The notes: a model not told the origin generated them from the sequence alone. 64,000 bases of DNA from CANMUM01 sp965263365 (GCA_965263365.1 OZ253672.1:1860001-1924000); one strand, 5' to 3'; shown: positions 25,669 through 34,163, counted from the first letter of the stretch. Numbers and translations are program-made.

Positions 25669-27400
25669 TTCTCCAGCCCCAATCTATCAATTTTATCGCT
25701 ACGTCACCCGAAATGACATAAGGTGCCACCAAATTTGCAGGATCATTTACCCCAAGTTCTCTCATTTTGTCTAGCGAGCAATCCTCAGGAAAAACGAATA
25801 GAGAATCGAAGATTGTTAGCAGCACCTTCTCGCTCGCCGAAAACTCATTTGAATCATCAATGGCCATCTGGCGGATATGTTTGTTGGGTATGTCTCTCTT
25901 TTCTACAATTGAAGTATCAATAATTCGACCAACTGCACGTATAGCCTTTGCACCGTTGCCCTTTCCTGACTCGTAAAAAAACAAAGGCATCCCAACTTTA
26001 AGTTTTGAAGTAGTTCGTGGCGAATTTACAAAGCACTTTATTGGCGAAAATTGAACATCTCTTGCATCCCATAAGGGCAGGAGTGGCTGATCGTCAACTG
26101 TTCCCAACAAATCGGCTGTGTACCTCTTTTGTATTGAGGCAATAACTGCTTCGCGGACTGGCGAAAAAAACAGGGCGGGCGAAAATACAGTTTCCGCTTC
26201 ATAAACGGACATAGGATTCTTCGCGCCTCCATCTCCAAGAATAAATATCTGACTGGCTGTTTCCTTCGAGGGATCAATTGTGATATTGATCCCTGTCGCG
26301 CGGTATGCAGTCCTTGAAATGGAATCGGAATTGGTAGGTGTTATTGGGCAGCCAAAACAGTACTTTTCGAAGCGGCCCTGTTCAATTTGATGAAACCCAT
26401 ATGACTTGGCCATTTCTCGAGCAACGTATTGCCCAGGAGGCACTAATAATCGGATCAGATTTGCCTTTTGTTTAACCGATGCTTGAACGGCTTTTTCAAT
26501 CAAATGAGCGATATAAAAACGTACATGTTGCGTCTCAACGTCGGTAACAATTGTTACATTCGATTTTGGAGGAACTGTATTTTCAACAGACAAAAATGAA
26601 AGGGCGACAAGCTTATCGCTTTCGTAAACGCTGTAACATCGTTCATTGCTGGCATGCATATTTTTTGGCAAATATTCCTCTATTATGTGCCCGTTTGCTA
26701 GTTGTTCCATTATGAAATCTTCAGCGGTTTGACGATCAATTATTTTGACTTCAAAATCTTTGCCATTTTTTGTCGAGCTATCGTCCGTCAGTGTCAGGTC
26801 AGAGTTTAATATTTCATCAAATTCAGAAGGATGAATAATGTCTATTTGATAATGTTCTAGCAGCTTTGCGCGCGCCTCAAGTATTTTTTTATCGGCTGTT
26901 ATGAAGCCGAGTGATCCCGACAAAATGGCTTGCGAAACATGACGTGCGTCACTTACGCACTGTGTGTAATTTCGTTGCTCGAACGAAATTGCTCCAAATA
27001 TTTTTGCAGTCACAGTTTTGGTAAGCTCGTTCAATTCACGGCTATTCACGGATGGTGCTCTGGGAAGATGTCTGGCAAAACTAAGCAACGGATCGCTTTG
27101 TTTTTCTTGTTGTGTATTTCGTTCCAACTCTCTCACAAACTCTTCTGATACACGCATTTGTATTTGATGCTCCAAGGCCGCTCGAAATAGTTTTTGCGCG
27201 TACTTCGTATCGTACCGCTCCCTGACCGCGCTCAAAAGTACATTTATATCAAAGATATAAAAATTATTCCGCTTCAGATCGGTTCTAAAAATACGACTTG
27301 ATTTTCGAACCCCTGAAAACAGGCTAGGCGTTTCCAATATCATCGCATGTACCGATATTTTTCGTTTCTTTGCCTTCCCCCCCCTCACGGTAACGGACAT
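25661..27400 (-). CDS. PIN-GNAT-PUA-like three-domain fusion protein
   Basis: A protein of about 579 residues from the ATG at 27398-27400 (AAGG site eight bases upstream). Region 1 (about 45-200) is a PIN ribonuclease-like domain: FYIFDINVLLSAVRE with its Asp, a SEEFVRELE acidic helix, VSDARHVSQAI and FITADKKIL supply the acidic residues. Region 2 (about 215-350) is GNAT-like, with LVALSFLSVEN and REMAKSYGFHQIEQGRFEKY. Region 3 (about 410-580) contains VGMPLFFYESGKGNGAKAI and resembles an ASCH/PUA-type fold. The start lies 77 bases inside the preceding GNAT gene and the end overlaps the ASCH gene. It looks like a toxin-type effector, but function is unproven. Confidence 0.7.
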   Translation of the reverse strand: MSVTVRGGKAKKRKISVHAMILETPSLFSGVRKSSRIFRTDLKRNNFYIFDINVLLSAVRERYDTKYAQKLFRAALEHQIQMRVSEEFVRELERNTQQEKQSDPLLSFARHLPRAPSVNSRELNELTKTVTAKIFGAISFEQRNYTQCVSDARHVSQAILSGSLGFITADKKILEARAKLLEHYQIDIIHPSEFDEILNSDLTLTDDSSTKNGKDFEVKIIDRQTAEDFIMEQLANGHIIEEYLPKNMHASNERCYSVYESDKLVALSFLSVENTVPPKSNVTIVTDVETQHVRFYIAHLIEKAVQASVKQKANLIRLLVPPGQYVAREMAKSYGFHQIEQGRFEKYCFGCPITPTNSDSISRTAYRATGINITIDPSKETASQIFILGDGGAKNPMSVYEAETVFSPALFFSPVREAVIASIQKRYTADLLGTVDDQPLLPLWDARDVQFSPIKCFVNSPRTTSKLKVGMPLFFYESGKGNGAKAIRAVGRIIDTSIVEKRDIPNKHIRQMAIDDSNEFSASEKVLLTIFDSLFVFPEDCSLDKMRELGVNDPANLVAPYVISGDVAIKLIDWGWRNG

Positions 27401-27779
27401 GTTCAAAACCTTGACTTTGATAAAACTTCAGGGAGTGAGGCAAATCAATGGCGATATGCGCCTGAATTTCTTTATAGCCGTCGCGTTCTAGTTTTGACTT
27501 AAAGGCGTCAAATAGCTGGCGTGCCACCCCTTTATGCCTAACCTTTTGCGCAGTTATAATAGCTTCAATCTTAGCTATTGGATAAACTCCACCGTATATT
27601 AATACAGCTTCAACTTCTTCATTTTTACCGACACTTGTCCATAGTTTTTGGCGTTCGATTTTCTCACGGACTTTCGCGGGTGGCCAAAATGCAAGTGCGT
27701 TTTTTTCTGTATCTAAAAGGGCAGAAATCTTGTCTATCTGTGCAAATAACTGATCGGTTTCTGAAACGATTTTTCCCAT
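27324..27779 (-). CDS. GNAT N-acetyltransferase in the retron operon
   Basis: A 151-residue single-domain GNAT protein. The ATG at 27777-27779 is preceded by GGAGGT at a 10-base spacing, which decides the start over an in-frame TTG upstream. The acetyl-CoA site is seen as KVRHKGVARQLFDAFKSKLE, and the terminal motif SLKFYQSQGFEHVRYRE is typical. It begins 38 bases after the reverse transcriptase stop codon, and its 3' end overlaps the PIN-GNAT gene by 77 bases in another frame, so all four genes appear co-transcribed. GNAT proteins can be toxins, immunity factors or metabolic enzymes; none can be chosen here. Confidence 0.75.
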   Translation of the reverse strand: MGKIVSETDQLFAQIDKISALLDTEKNALAFWPPAKVREKIERQKLWTSVGKNEEVEAVLIYGGVYPIAKIEAIITAQKVRHKGVARQLFDAFKSKLERDGYKEIQAHIAIDLPHSLKFYQSQGFEHVRYREGGEGKETKNIGTCDDIGNA

Positions 27780-27817
27780 AACTCGATTTACCTCCAAGAG
27801 TGTATCTAATTAGCGCT

Positions 27818-29515
27818 TCAAACGCTCGAATGTTCAACTTCTGAATCTGGGCTATTAATCAAATTGTTAAGGTAAATCGCTTTTACCGCCAATGGAGTCA
27901 AAGTCCTATCACTCTGATTTGGGCCTCTAACAATGACACCAACAACTTTTCTTTCATGAAGTATAGGCCCACCACTCATACCTTCAAATGTACCGTCAGA
28001 GAGTGCAAAGCAATTTCGATCAGATGATTGCCCACTTTTAAATGATTGCGTGGAAAATCCGTTGAGCTTCGGCGAGTGCCTTCTAAGCATCGGAGGAGAA
28101 AGCTCTGACGGAAATCCAGCGCTTTGTAAAGAAACACCGACTTCAAGTGAATTGATTTCTTGATCGGTCGCAATTTGCAAAACTTCACGAGGGTAATAAG
28201 CGGGCAGTGGATCTGTAACCTCAATTATTGCGATATCGTTTACATCATCTTTCTGGACTAGGTTTGCGTATAGCGGAAAGTCCCGATTGGCGGGATGAAA
28301 AACTCTGAGGTCCTCACCAACACAATGCGCACAAGTTACAAACCGATTTTGATCAATTGCAAAACAAGTGCCAACCGAGCCGGCATCTGTGTCATTTTCG
28401 AGATACCAAACTGACGCCTCTAAAATTTCGCCGTCAGTCACGAGTGGAAGTGTAATTGCTCTATCAGGACACAGTTCATTATATCGCTTTGCAATTTTTT
28501 GATAAACTGGATCAGTGGCACCTTTAACGCTTTTTACGAATTCAATCTTCCCTCTTACAACCCAATCGAAATTCGTTGCTTCATATTCCGATATTCTACC
28601 TCTGTTTGGGCGTTTTTCTTCAAAATGTCGTCTTGATGCTTCATCAAAGCCGTTCTTTTCCCAGTCATTTAACATTGCCCGCAAATTTCGTACGAATTTA
28701 CGCTTTACATTGACCCTCTCATTAACAACTAGTCCTGTGACCTCCTGCCGTATCGAACGTTCTTGTAGGCGTGTTTTTTTGTGACTAATTTGGAAACCAT
28801 TACGTTCAATGATGGATTGTAGCTCTTCTGACAAAAAGGTTCTGGGGTGCTCCTCTTCGTCTATATGAGCGACCCTGCGTGGAAATTTCCTGCGGTTCGA
28901 AGATATGGTAATGTCGTCAGCATATCTCGAATATATCAGCCCAAAATTGCGGCAATACCTTGAAAGTTCGGAATCGAGCCGATCGCAAATTATGTTGGAA
29001 ATAACAGGTGATAACGGACTTCCCGTCATAAGGACGGTTGACAAGCGATCTGATCCATCAACATTTTTCACGGTCTCATAACAGGATATATGTGCAACAA
29101 AATCCGCAATTTCTTTGGGGTAGTTATACGGATTGGCTTGCAATCTCCCAGTGATACGCCCTACATGTATTGTTTCGAAAAAATCAGCTAAGTCAAAATT
29201 CAAAACCCATCGTTGCCTGATATGGCGCTGTGCATTCGATATAATGCTCCTTTGTTGATTTGAAACAAAACCATGTACATAGGTGCGGGGCGAATAATCG
29301 GCTTCCAGCAATGTCTTGATGTCTTGCTGAAGTTTTAGAAGCGCAACTTTCGGCGCAATTATTTTTCTAACGCCACCACTTTTCTTCGGAATTTCAAATT
29401 CCTTGTATCGTTTTACTTGCGGCAACCCGTATGCAATATACGAAAATTGCCTACGATAATCTCGACCCAACTGAACGGATAGCTGTCGTAAAGATGGAAT
29501 ATTTTTAAGCGTCAT
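27818..29515 (-). CDS. retron-type reverse transcriptase fused to a trypsin-like serine protease
   Basis: A 565-residue fusion starting at the ATG 29513-29515, just after the retron RNA gene. Residues about 1-320 are a retron reverse transcriptase: NAQRH (94-98) fits the retron-specific NAxxH motif of region X, SPLSPVISNIICDRL is the RT block with the LxN pattern, RYADD (197-201) is the catalytic centre, and EVTGLVV (258-264) carries the retron VTG motif. Residues about 355-550 are a trypsin-like protease with all three catalytic residues: His in TCAHC (397), Asp in NDIAI (427) and Ser in GMSGGP (514). It heads an operon with GNAT, PIN-GNAT and ASCH genes. Anti-phage function is inferred from known retrons. 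Confidence 0.88.
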   Translation of the reverse strand: MTLKNIPSLRQLSVQLGRDYRRQFSYIAYGLPQVKRYKEFEIPKKSGGVRKIIAPKVALLKLQQDIKTLLEADYSPRTYVHGFVSNQQRSIISNAQRHIRQRWVLNFDLADFFETIHVGRITGRLQANPYNYPKEIADFVAHISCYETVKNVDGSDRLSTVLMTGSPLSPVISNIICDRLDSELSRYCRNFGLIYSRYADDITISSNRRKFPRRVAHIDEEEHPRTFLSEELQSIIERNGFQISHKKTRLQERSIRQEVTGLVVNERVNVKRKFVRNLRAMLNDWEKNGFDEASRRHFEEKRPNRGRISEYEATNFDWVVRGKIEFVKSVKGATDPVYQKIAKRYNELCPDRAITLPLVTDGEILEASVWYLENDTDAGSVGTCFAIDQNRFVTCAHCVGEDLRVFHPANRDFPLYANLVQKDDVNDIAIIEVTDPLPAYYPREVLQIATDQEINSLEVGVSLQSAGFPSELSPPMLRRHSPKLNGFSTQSFKSGQSSDRNCFALSDGTFEGMSGGPILHERKVVGVIVRGPNQSDRTLTPLAVKAIYLNNLINSPDSEVEHSSV

Positions 29516-29519
29516 TGCT

Positions 29520-29662
29520 GCACCGACCCTCTTAATCTCGCATTTCCAACATCGATGAATATTGGACAATTTGCAACCGTCAAGCGATCAAGAGTTGAAG
29601 ATAACCTTTTGGCGCATGTCGCAGGTAGCACAACATATAGGTGATTTCTAAAGGGTCGGTGC
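29520..29662 (-). ncRNA. retron msr-msd non-coding RNA
   Basis: An 11-bp perfect inverted repeat, gcaccgaccct at 29520-29530 against agggtcggtgc at 29652-29662, bounds 143 bases directly upstream of the reverse transcriptase. This is the a1/a2 pairing expected of a retron RNA. On the minus strand a1 is followed by TTTAG, where the G is a candidate branch point. Internal stems include ACCTGCG...CGC...AGGT in the msr part and TCCAA...TTGGA, enclosed by GCA/TGC, in the msd part. The a2 end lies four bases before the ATG of the enzyme. Exact msr/msd limits and branch G need experiment. Confidence 0.8.
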
Positions 29663-29669
29663 TCTAATT

Positions 29670-29698
29670 TTTATCGTACGTTATCCACAGAAAATCAA
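29670..29698 (-). promoter_or_regulatory. sigma-70-like promoter of the retron RNA and operon
   Basis: On the minus strand TTGATT (29698-29693) and GATAAA (29675-29670) are 17 bases apart, each matching four of six consensus positions. The -10 box ends 7 bases before 29662, so transcription would begin exactly at the first G of the a1 repeat. That coincidence is the main support. Confidence 0.55.
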
Positions 29699-29800
29699 GC
29701 TCCTAAATTCAGTTATTGCTTGCTATCAGAATTCATATAGTGCTGCACTGGGATCATACGCAATTATTAGCGGCGCGCAGTGCTGTCAGATTAAAGCAAA

Positions 29801-30043
29801 ATGAACGCAAAAATGATTTTGGGTCAGAAATATGACAGAAAATCTAATAATGCCCGACATTTGGCCCCCACGATCCGCCGTTGGATCAACGGGCAAGCCA
29901 AGCCGAACGGCACCAATATGTTGATGCTGTACAGCGGCGTTTTGGCTTCACATTATGAGGGAAATCAAGAAGCGCTGTTGTTTGATTTTCTAGGGTTTGC
30001 CCGACCAGAATTGATCGGGCAAGTTTTTACGGATGGCAAATAG
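29801..30043 (+). CDS. hypothetical protein, possible remnant of an HTH regulator
   Basis: An 80-residue frame between the divergent retron operon and the 3' end of tnpC. The segment TIRRWINGQAKPNGTNMLML resembles the second half of an XRE-type helix-turn-helix (a recognition helix followed by a G-x-x-x-P turn), but the first half is missing. It has no clear ribosome-binding site and ends three bases before the convergent tnpC stop codon. It may be a fragment of a regulator truncated when the IS66 parts joined, or not a gene at all. Confidence 0.3.
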   Translation: MNAKMILGQKYDRKSNNARHLAPTIRRWINGQAKPNGTNMLMLYSGVLASHYEGNQEALLFDFLGFARPELIGQVFTDGK

Positions 30044-30045
30044 TC

Positions 30046-31695
30046 TCACTGCTGCTTTTTGTTGTTTTGGAGCCATTTGAGGTATTCCCATGGTGTGAGT
30101 GTCCAGTATTCGGATCGGGGGCGCTTTTGCGCAATTTCGTTAAGCGCCCATTCAAGATATTCTTGCGGGTTGATTTTGAGGAGTGCGCAAGTTCCCATCA
30201 ATGATGCGGCGATTGCCCATGCTTCTCCGCCCGCTTCCGAACCGGCAAAGAGGCTGTTTTTGCGCGTCATCACCCATTTGCGAATGACATTCTCGACGTT
30301 GTTGTTGTCGATTTCAATTCTGCCATCATGAATAAACATATTTAGTCCTTTCCATAGTTTAAGTGTATAGGTGATTGCGTTTCCGAGGCCATCTTTCGCG
30401 ACGGTTTTTAGGCTCGCCTCAATCAAAACCGCATGGATTTCATTCAGGATTGGCAGCGTCTCGCGTACACGCACCTGTGCGCGAACCACGGGCGTTTGGC
30501 CTTTGAGATCAGCCTCAATTTTGTACATCTTGGCGATGAGAGCGATCATTTTCTGGGAAAATACGCACTTGTTGGCTTGCGATTGCTGCTCAAACTTTCG
30601 CCGCACATGCGCCCAGCAATAAGCAAGCGCGAGCGGATCTCCTCCCGCGCGTGCATCTCGCTCAAGCCGTCCATATCCCGCATAGCCATCAACCTGCAAA
30701 ACTCCATCAAATCCTTCGATCATCTTCTCTATATGAATGCCCGAGCGGCTATCAGCATATTCAAAAACCACGCACGGCCATTCATTGCCCGTGCTGCGCC
30801 GTTGATCTCGCAAAAGCGCCAATGCGTATGCGTTTTTGACCTGCCCATTGCCAGGCTTGAGCGTCGGAGCCGTCGTTTCATCCATTTGCAAAAATGAAGA
30901 CGCGAGCAAGTCTTTTTTCATCTGCTCAACGATCGGTTTGAGCGCTTCTAACAGCGTTCTATTCGTCCAGCGCGTCAGCGTAGAGCGCTCGAAATAGACG
31001 CCCGAACGTTTTAGGATTTCGGCTTGCCGATACAGCGGTTGGAAGTCCGCGAATTTGCTCACGATCAAGCCCGCAAGCAAAGAATTGGTTGCGTAACTGC
31101 CTTCAAATATCTGCGGCGGAACCTTTTCTTGTGAAAACTTCCCACAGCATTTGCATTTGCGTTTTGGGTAATGCTCCTCGAGAACAATGATCTCAGCAGG
31201 CTTGTATTTCACGCGCTCGATAATGTCTTCGCTAATTTCATAGGTCTCGCCGCCACATTCACAAATAGCTGGCGGATCATAAGTTTTCTTTTCACGCTTG
31301 GCATTCTCTCCGATGGGTTTTTGACCCTTGCCTTTATATTCGCGCGAAGGTTCTTCTTCTTGAATGGCGTCATCACCGGAGGTCTGATCTTCCTCAGCTC
31401 CGTCAGAACCGTTACCATCGTCTTCATCCAGTTTGCCTTTTTCCGAACTCGAACCAAATAGCTTGCGCTCAAGATATTTGATACGGTCGCGTAATTTCTG
31501 GCTTTGCAAAACGAGCTGCGCATTGGCTTCCTGCTCAGACTTAAGGGCTTTTTCGAGCGCTTCGTTAGCAGCTCGAAGAGCCGCCAAATCTTCGGCCAGC
31601 TCATCAACCGCAACACCAAGCCGCTCACTATAATTGATCAAAATAGGAGATGATGAACTTAACATCTCCGAGATAATACTCTGTATTGCTTTCAT
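30046..31695 (-). CDS. tnpC: IS66 family transposase TnpC
   Basis: The catalytic DDE transposase of IS66 elements. From the ATG at 31693-31695, preceded by GGAGAG, it has 549 residues, full length. In order: coiled-coil/leucine-rich N-terminus, the RKLFGSSSEKG motif near residue 85, a zinc-binding region with Cys pairs (CECGG and CKCCGKF), then the DDE core with LQMDETTAP, VQVDGYAGYG and the NNVENVIRKWVMTRKNSLF block with its Glu. It looks intact. Unusually, 1.5 kb with two other genes separates it from tnpB, where IS66 genes are normally adjacent. Confidence 0.93.
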   Translation of the reverse strand: MKAIQSIISEMLSSSSPILINYSERLGVAVDELAEDLAALRAANEALEKALKSEQEANAQLVLQSQKLRDRIKYLERKLFGSSSEKGKLDEDDGNGSDGAEEDQTSGDDAIQEEEPSREYKGKGQKPIGENAKREKKTYDPPAICECGGETYEISEDIIERVKYKPAEIIVLEEHYPKRKCKCCGKFSQEKVPPQIFEGSYATNSLLAGLIVSKFADFQPLYRQAEILKRSGVYFERSTLTRWTNRTLLEALKPIVEQMKKDLLASSFLQMDETTAPTLKPGNGQVKNAYALALLRDQRRSTGNEWPCVVFEYADSRSGIHIEKMIEGFDGVLQVDGYAGYGRLERDARAGGDPLALAYCWAHVRRKFEQQSQANKCVFSQKMIALIAKMYKIEADLKGQTPVVRAQVRVRETLPILNEIHAVLIEASLKTVAKDGLGNAITYTLKLWKGLNMFIHDGRIEIDNNNVENVIRKWVMTRKNSLFAGSEAGGEAWAIAASLMGTCALLKINPQEYLEWALNEIAQKRPRSEYWTLTPWEYLKWLQNNKKQQ

Positions 31696-31903
31696 ATTTC
31701 TCTCCGACTCTGAAGGTCCATCGATCCGCAAGGCAATAAAATTTCAACTCACGCGCAGAACCTGCGCGCAAGGCACTTGATTTTTTAGAAAAGGGAGAGT
31801 ATCTTTAGCTCACGGAATGAGGTCTTCGGATCTCTCGGAGCTCGCTCGTGTTGGTGCACTTGCGGGCTCTTTTCCTTTTGGGTTGCTATTTTAAGAAGCT
31901 AAT

Positions 31904-32131
31904 TCACGTTTTCGCCTCCTTTTCATAGTATTCGGGCCAGATGTCTTGAGGTTTACGGTCAAGGGCATCTGCAACCGCTTGCTCAATACGAGCTGACCGA
32001 GATCTGCCTGAAACAATCATGCTCACTGCGGAGTGGGACACCCCGATGTGACGAGCCAAGTCCGCAAGCGTAAGACCCGATTTCGCCAAGTCGTATTTCA
32101 AGCGCAAATGTCTTTCTTGGTTTCTTGTCAT
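31904..32131 (-). CDS. small XRE/Ner-like helix-turn-helix regulator
   Basis: A 75-residue protein with a single helix-turn-helix: SGLTLADLARHIGVSHSAVS followed by RIEQAVADALDRKPQDIWPE. The DIWP ending is typical of Ner/Nlp-type phage and transposon repressors. It lies between tnpC and tnpB of the IS66 unit on the same strand, 208 bases before the tnpC start. A role in controlling the transposase genes or the oppositely oriented recombinase-like gene is likely but inferred. Confidence 0.75.
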   Translation of the reverse strand: MTRNQERHLRLKYDLAKSGLTLADLARHIGVSHSAVSMIVSGRSRSARIEQAVADALDRKPQDIWPEYYEKEAKT

Positions 32132-32451
32132 TTAAAAGTCACATCCATCGCTGATTCGCTCGAGGATATGACAAGAATAGAATTAAAATCAAACAAAAAC
32201 GCAATAATTTCATTACATGAAAAATTCAACAGCGACACAAAATACGAATATCTGATTTTGTCAAATTTCAAAAATTGTCATTTCCGTTCAATATCTGATC
32301 TCTATAATAGGCCTTATTAGCTTTGCTTTGCGATGCGATAATTCCAATAATATAATGCGTTTATTTTTTCACTTGCGCGATTACATAATTTATGTTCGAA
32401 ACAGATATGTAAAATTTGAACGCATTATATTTTTTATAGAGGATATGTGTT
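32132..32451. promoter_or_regulatory. AT-rich intergenic region with an 11-bp inverted repeat
   Basis: 320 bases between the divergent HTH gene and recombinase-like gene, strongly AT-rich and without a gene. It holds aatataatgcg at 32349-32359 and its exact complement cgcattatatt at 32421-32431, 61 bases apart. The right arm lies about 20 bases before the recombinase-like gene, so the pair could be operators for the neighbouring HTH protein. This is a hypothesis. Confidence 0.4.
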
Positions 32452-33162
32452 TTGAATCGATTAGAAAGCGAATATTTATCTATTAAGCAAATTGCGTACC
32501 AAATCAGACGCCCGAACGCGATTGAGAGACGCAATCGTTTCTTGATTTTGATTGCGGCTCATTGTGGTTTAAAAATTTCAGAAATTGTAAATTTACAACT
32601 ATGGCAGATCACTTGCTTTCTCTTCGCAGATGCACGGCTAGATCCATCGGAGAGACGTTGGGAATTTGGCTCTGGAAACTGGTTGCCTATGGGTATTTAT
32701 AAGGATCAAAGATTAAGTGAGGTATATTGGCTAGGCTATCTTGATAAGAGATTACTATATGGGTATGTTGATCTACTAAAGCCATTTATGAACCCTGAAA
32801 TCCCATTGTTTCCGGTTATTCGCAAGAATGGCCAGATTTGTCCCACGAAATCAATTTCAAAAAAGGATGCCCATAAAATTCTATTTCATATGCGCACGGA
32901 TGATCACTTAAACTGGAACCATATTCGTAAGATTGGTATCGGAAAGATGATTGATCGAGGTGTCAGCGAAAAAGAAATTCTGGATTTAACAAGCTATAAG
33001 TCGATAGCGAGTATAAGAGGAATTGCAGAGCAATTTGGTCTAAGAATTGTCGCTGAGAATAGAGAAAAACGACCAATAAGGGGTATCGCCATTAGAAACT
33101 CTCCGCTTTATTGGATGGAGCCATTTTACCAATCAATTATTGAAAATAAGAACGAAAGCTAA
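32452..33162 (+). CDS. degenerate tyrosine-recombinase-like protein
   Basis: A 236-residue protein starting with TTG, inserted between tnpC and tnpB on the opposite strand. NRFLILIAAHCGLKISEIVN resembles the first catalytic block of tyrosine recombinases (ATGLRISEL type, here Lys for Arg). WNHIRKIGIGKMIDRGVSEKEI then LDLTSYKSIASI mirrors the HxLRH...LGHxSI block, but the second His is replaced and I cannot find a catalytic Tyr at the expected distance. It may have lost catalysis or be an accessory factor. Its presence inside an IS66 gene set is unusual. Confidence 0.5.
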   Translation: MNRLESEYLSIKQIAYQIRRPNAIERRNRFLILIAAHCGLKISEIVNLQLWQITCFLFADARLDPSERRWEFGSGNWLPMGIYKDQRLSEVYWLGYLDKRLLYGYVDLLKPFMNPEIPLFPVIRKNGQICPTKSISKKDAHKILFHMRTDDHLNWNHIRKIGIGKMIDRGVSEKEILDLTSYKSIASIRGIAEQFGLRIVAENREKRPIRGIAIRNSPLYWMEPFYQSIIENKNES

Positions 33163-33183
33163 TCGACAAGACTGCTGTCTAGT

Positions 33184-33516
33184 TTACATTTTTCTGCTCA
33201 TGACCCTACGCCAATCTATGCCTTCGAACAGTGCTTCGAGTTGGGTTTTCGAAAGGGATATGACACCATCGCGGATCGCGGGCCATATGAAACCCTCGCC
33301 TTCGATACGCTTATGGATCAACACCATGCCCGTTCCATCCCAAAATATAATTTTCAAACGATCAGCACGTTTTGATCGAAATACAAATATTGCCCCAGAT
33401 AAAGGTTCCAGGTTGAATTCACGCTCAACAATGGACGCTAGACCATCCATTCCCTTGCGAAAATCTACAGGCTTAGTGGCGACGTGAATTTTGAAATGCT
33501 GCGATGGAAAAATCAT
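33184..33516 (-). CDS. tnpB: IS66 accessory protein TnpB (copy 1)
   Basis: A 110-residue IS66 Orf2 protein: VATKPVDFRKGMDGLASIV, GAIFVFRSKRADRLKIIFWDGTG in two halves, and KRIEGEGFIWP are the family core. TnpB is required with TnpA for IS66 transposition, though its biochemical role is unclear. It overlaps tnpA by 4 bases. It is about 75% alike by eye to the second tnpB at 42922-43257, which it resembles most in the first 60 residues. Confidence 0.93.
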   Translation of the reverse strand: MIFPSQHFKIHVATKPVDFRKGMDGLASIVEREFNLEPLSGAIFVFRSKRADRLKIIFWDGTGMVLIHKRIEGEGFIWPAIRDGVISLSKTQLEALFEGIDWRRVMSRKM

Positions 33517-34163
33517 AACGCACTCATTATGGTCGCAATTGAATTTTCAGGGTAGTCAATTGGAAGTTCTAACACCACATCACCCTTGCGAATAATGATG
33601 TTGCTGACTGGCGTGGGTTCTTCTGTCAGATGAACCTCAGCGAATTGCGGTTCGTCTGGCTCCGCCAGTTTTGGCTTTGGCGATTTGCCTTCCACTTCCA
33701 TTTTCCACTGATAAATCATCGAGCTGTCAACATCGCATGCCCGCGCCAGCGCTTTCGCCTTCATCTCACCCGCCACCAGCTTATCGACAACAAGCCGCTT
33801 CAATTCGAGCGGCCATAACCTGCGCCCATCATTGGTCATCGGGACTTTAAAGCCGAACACCTCAAAGGGCTGATCTGTCGTATCGACCACAATTTTCTGC
33901 GTCTGATTTTTCTCGACTTCTTGCTTCCACTGATAAACAACCGTCTTTTTTACATCGCATTGCCGCGCTATTTGTGCTGTCGTCATTTCGCCTGAGGCTA
34001 GCTTTTGCGTGACATGTTTTTTGAACTTGGGCGACCATATGCGCCGACCATCCGAGGTCACGGGAATTTTGAAATCGAAAATCTCGAAATATGCCGTTGG
34101 ATCACTTCTAATGGCGGGCTTGGCCACATTTTCATAGTCACCCAAATTTCCTTGAATATTCAT
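33513..34163 (-). CDS. tnpA: IS66 TnpA, helix-turn-helix protein (copy 1)
   Basis: From the ATG at 34161-34163, preceded by a GGAG site, the protein has 216 residues. It contains two tandem modules, each a GRRIWSPKFK/GRRLWPLELK strand followed by an HTH (MTTAQIARQCDVKKTVVYQW and MKAKALARACDVDSSMIYQW). TnpA-type proteins of IS66 are thought to bind the element ends. The first 60 and the second HTH region are nearly identical to copy 2 at 43254-43904, but the first HTH differs strongly, so the pair is a mosaic. Confidence 0.88.
   Translation of the reverse strand: MNIQGNLGDYENVAKPAIRSDPTAYFEIFDFKIPVTSDGRRIWSPKFKKHVTQKLASGEMTTAQIARQCDVKKTVVYQWKQEVEKNQTQKIVVDTTDQPFEVFGFKVPMTNDGRRLWPLELKRLVVDKLVAGEMKAKALARACDVDSSMIYQWKMEVEGKSPKPKLAEPDEPQFAEVHLTEEPTPVSNIIIRKGDVVLELPIDYPENSIATIMSAL

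Noticed and set aside
29516..29569. An upstream start for the retron enzyme near 29569
   Set aside because: It would put the first 18 codons inside the msd part of the RNA gene; the ATG at 29515 directly follows a2.
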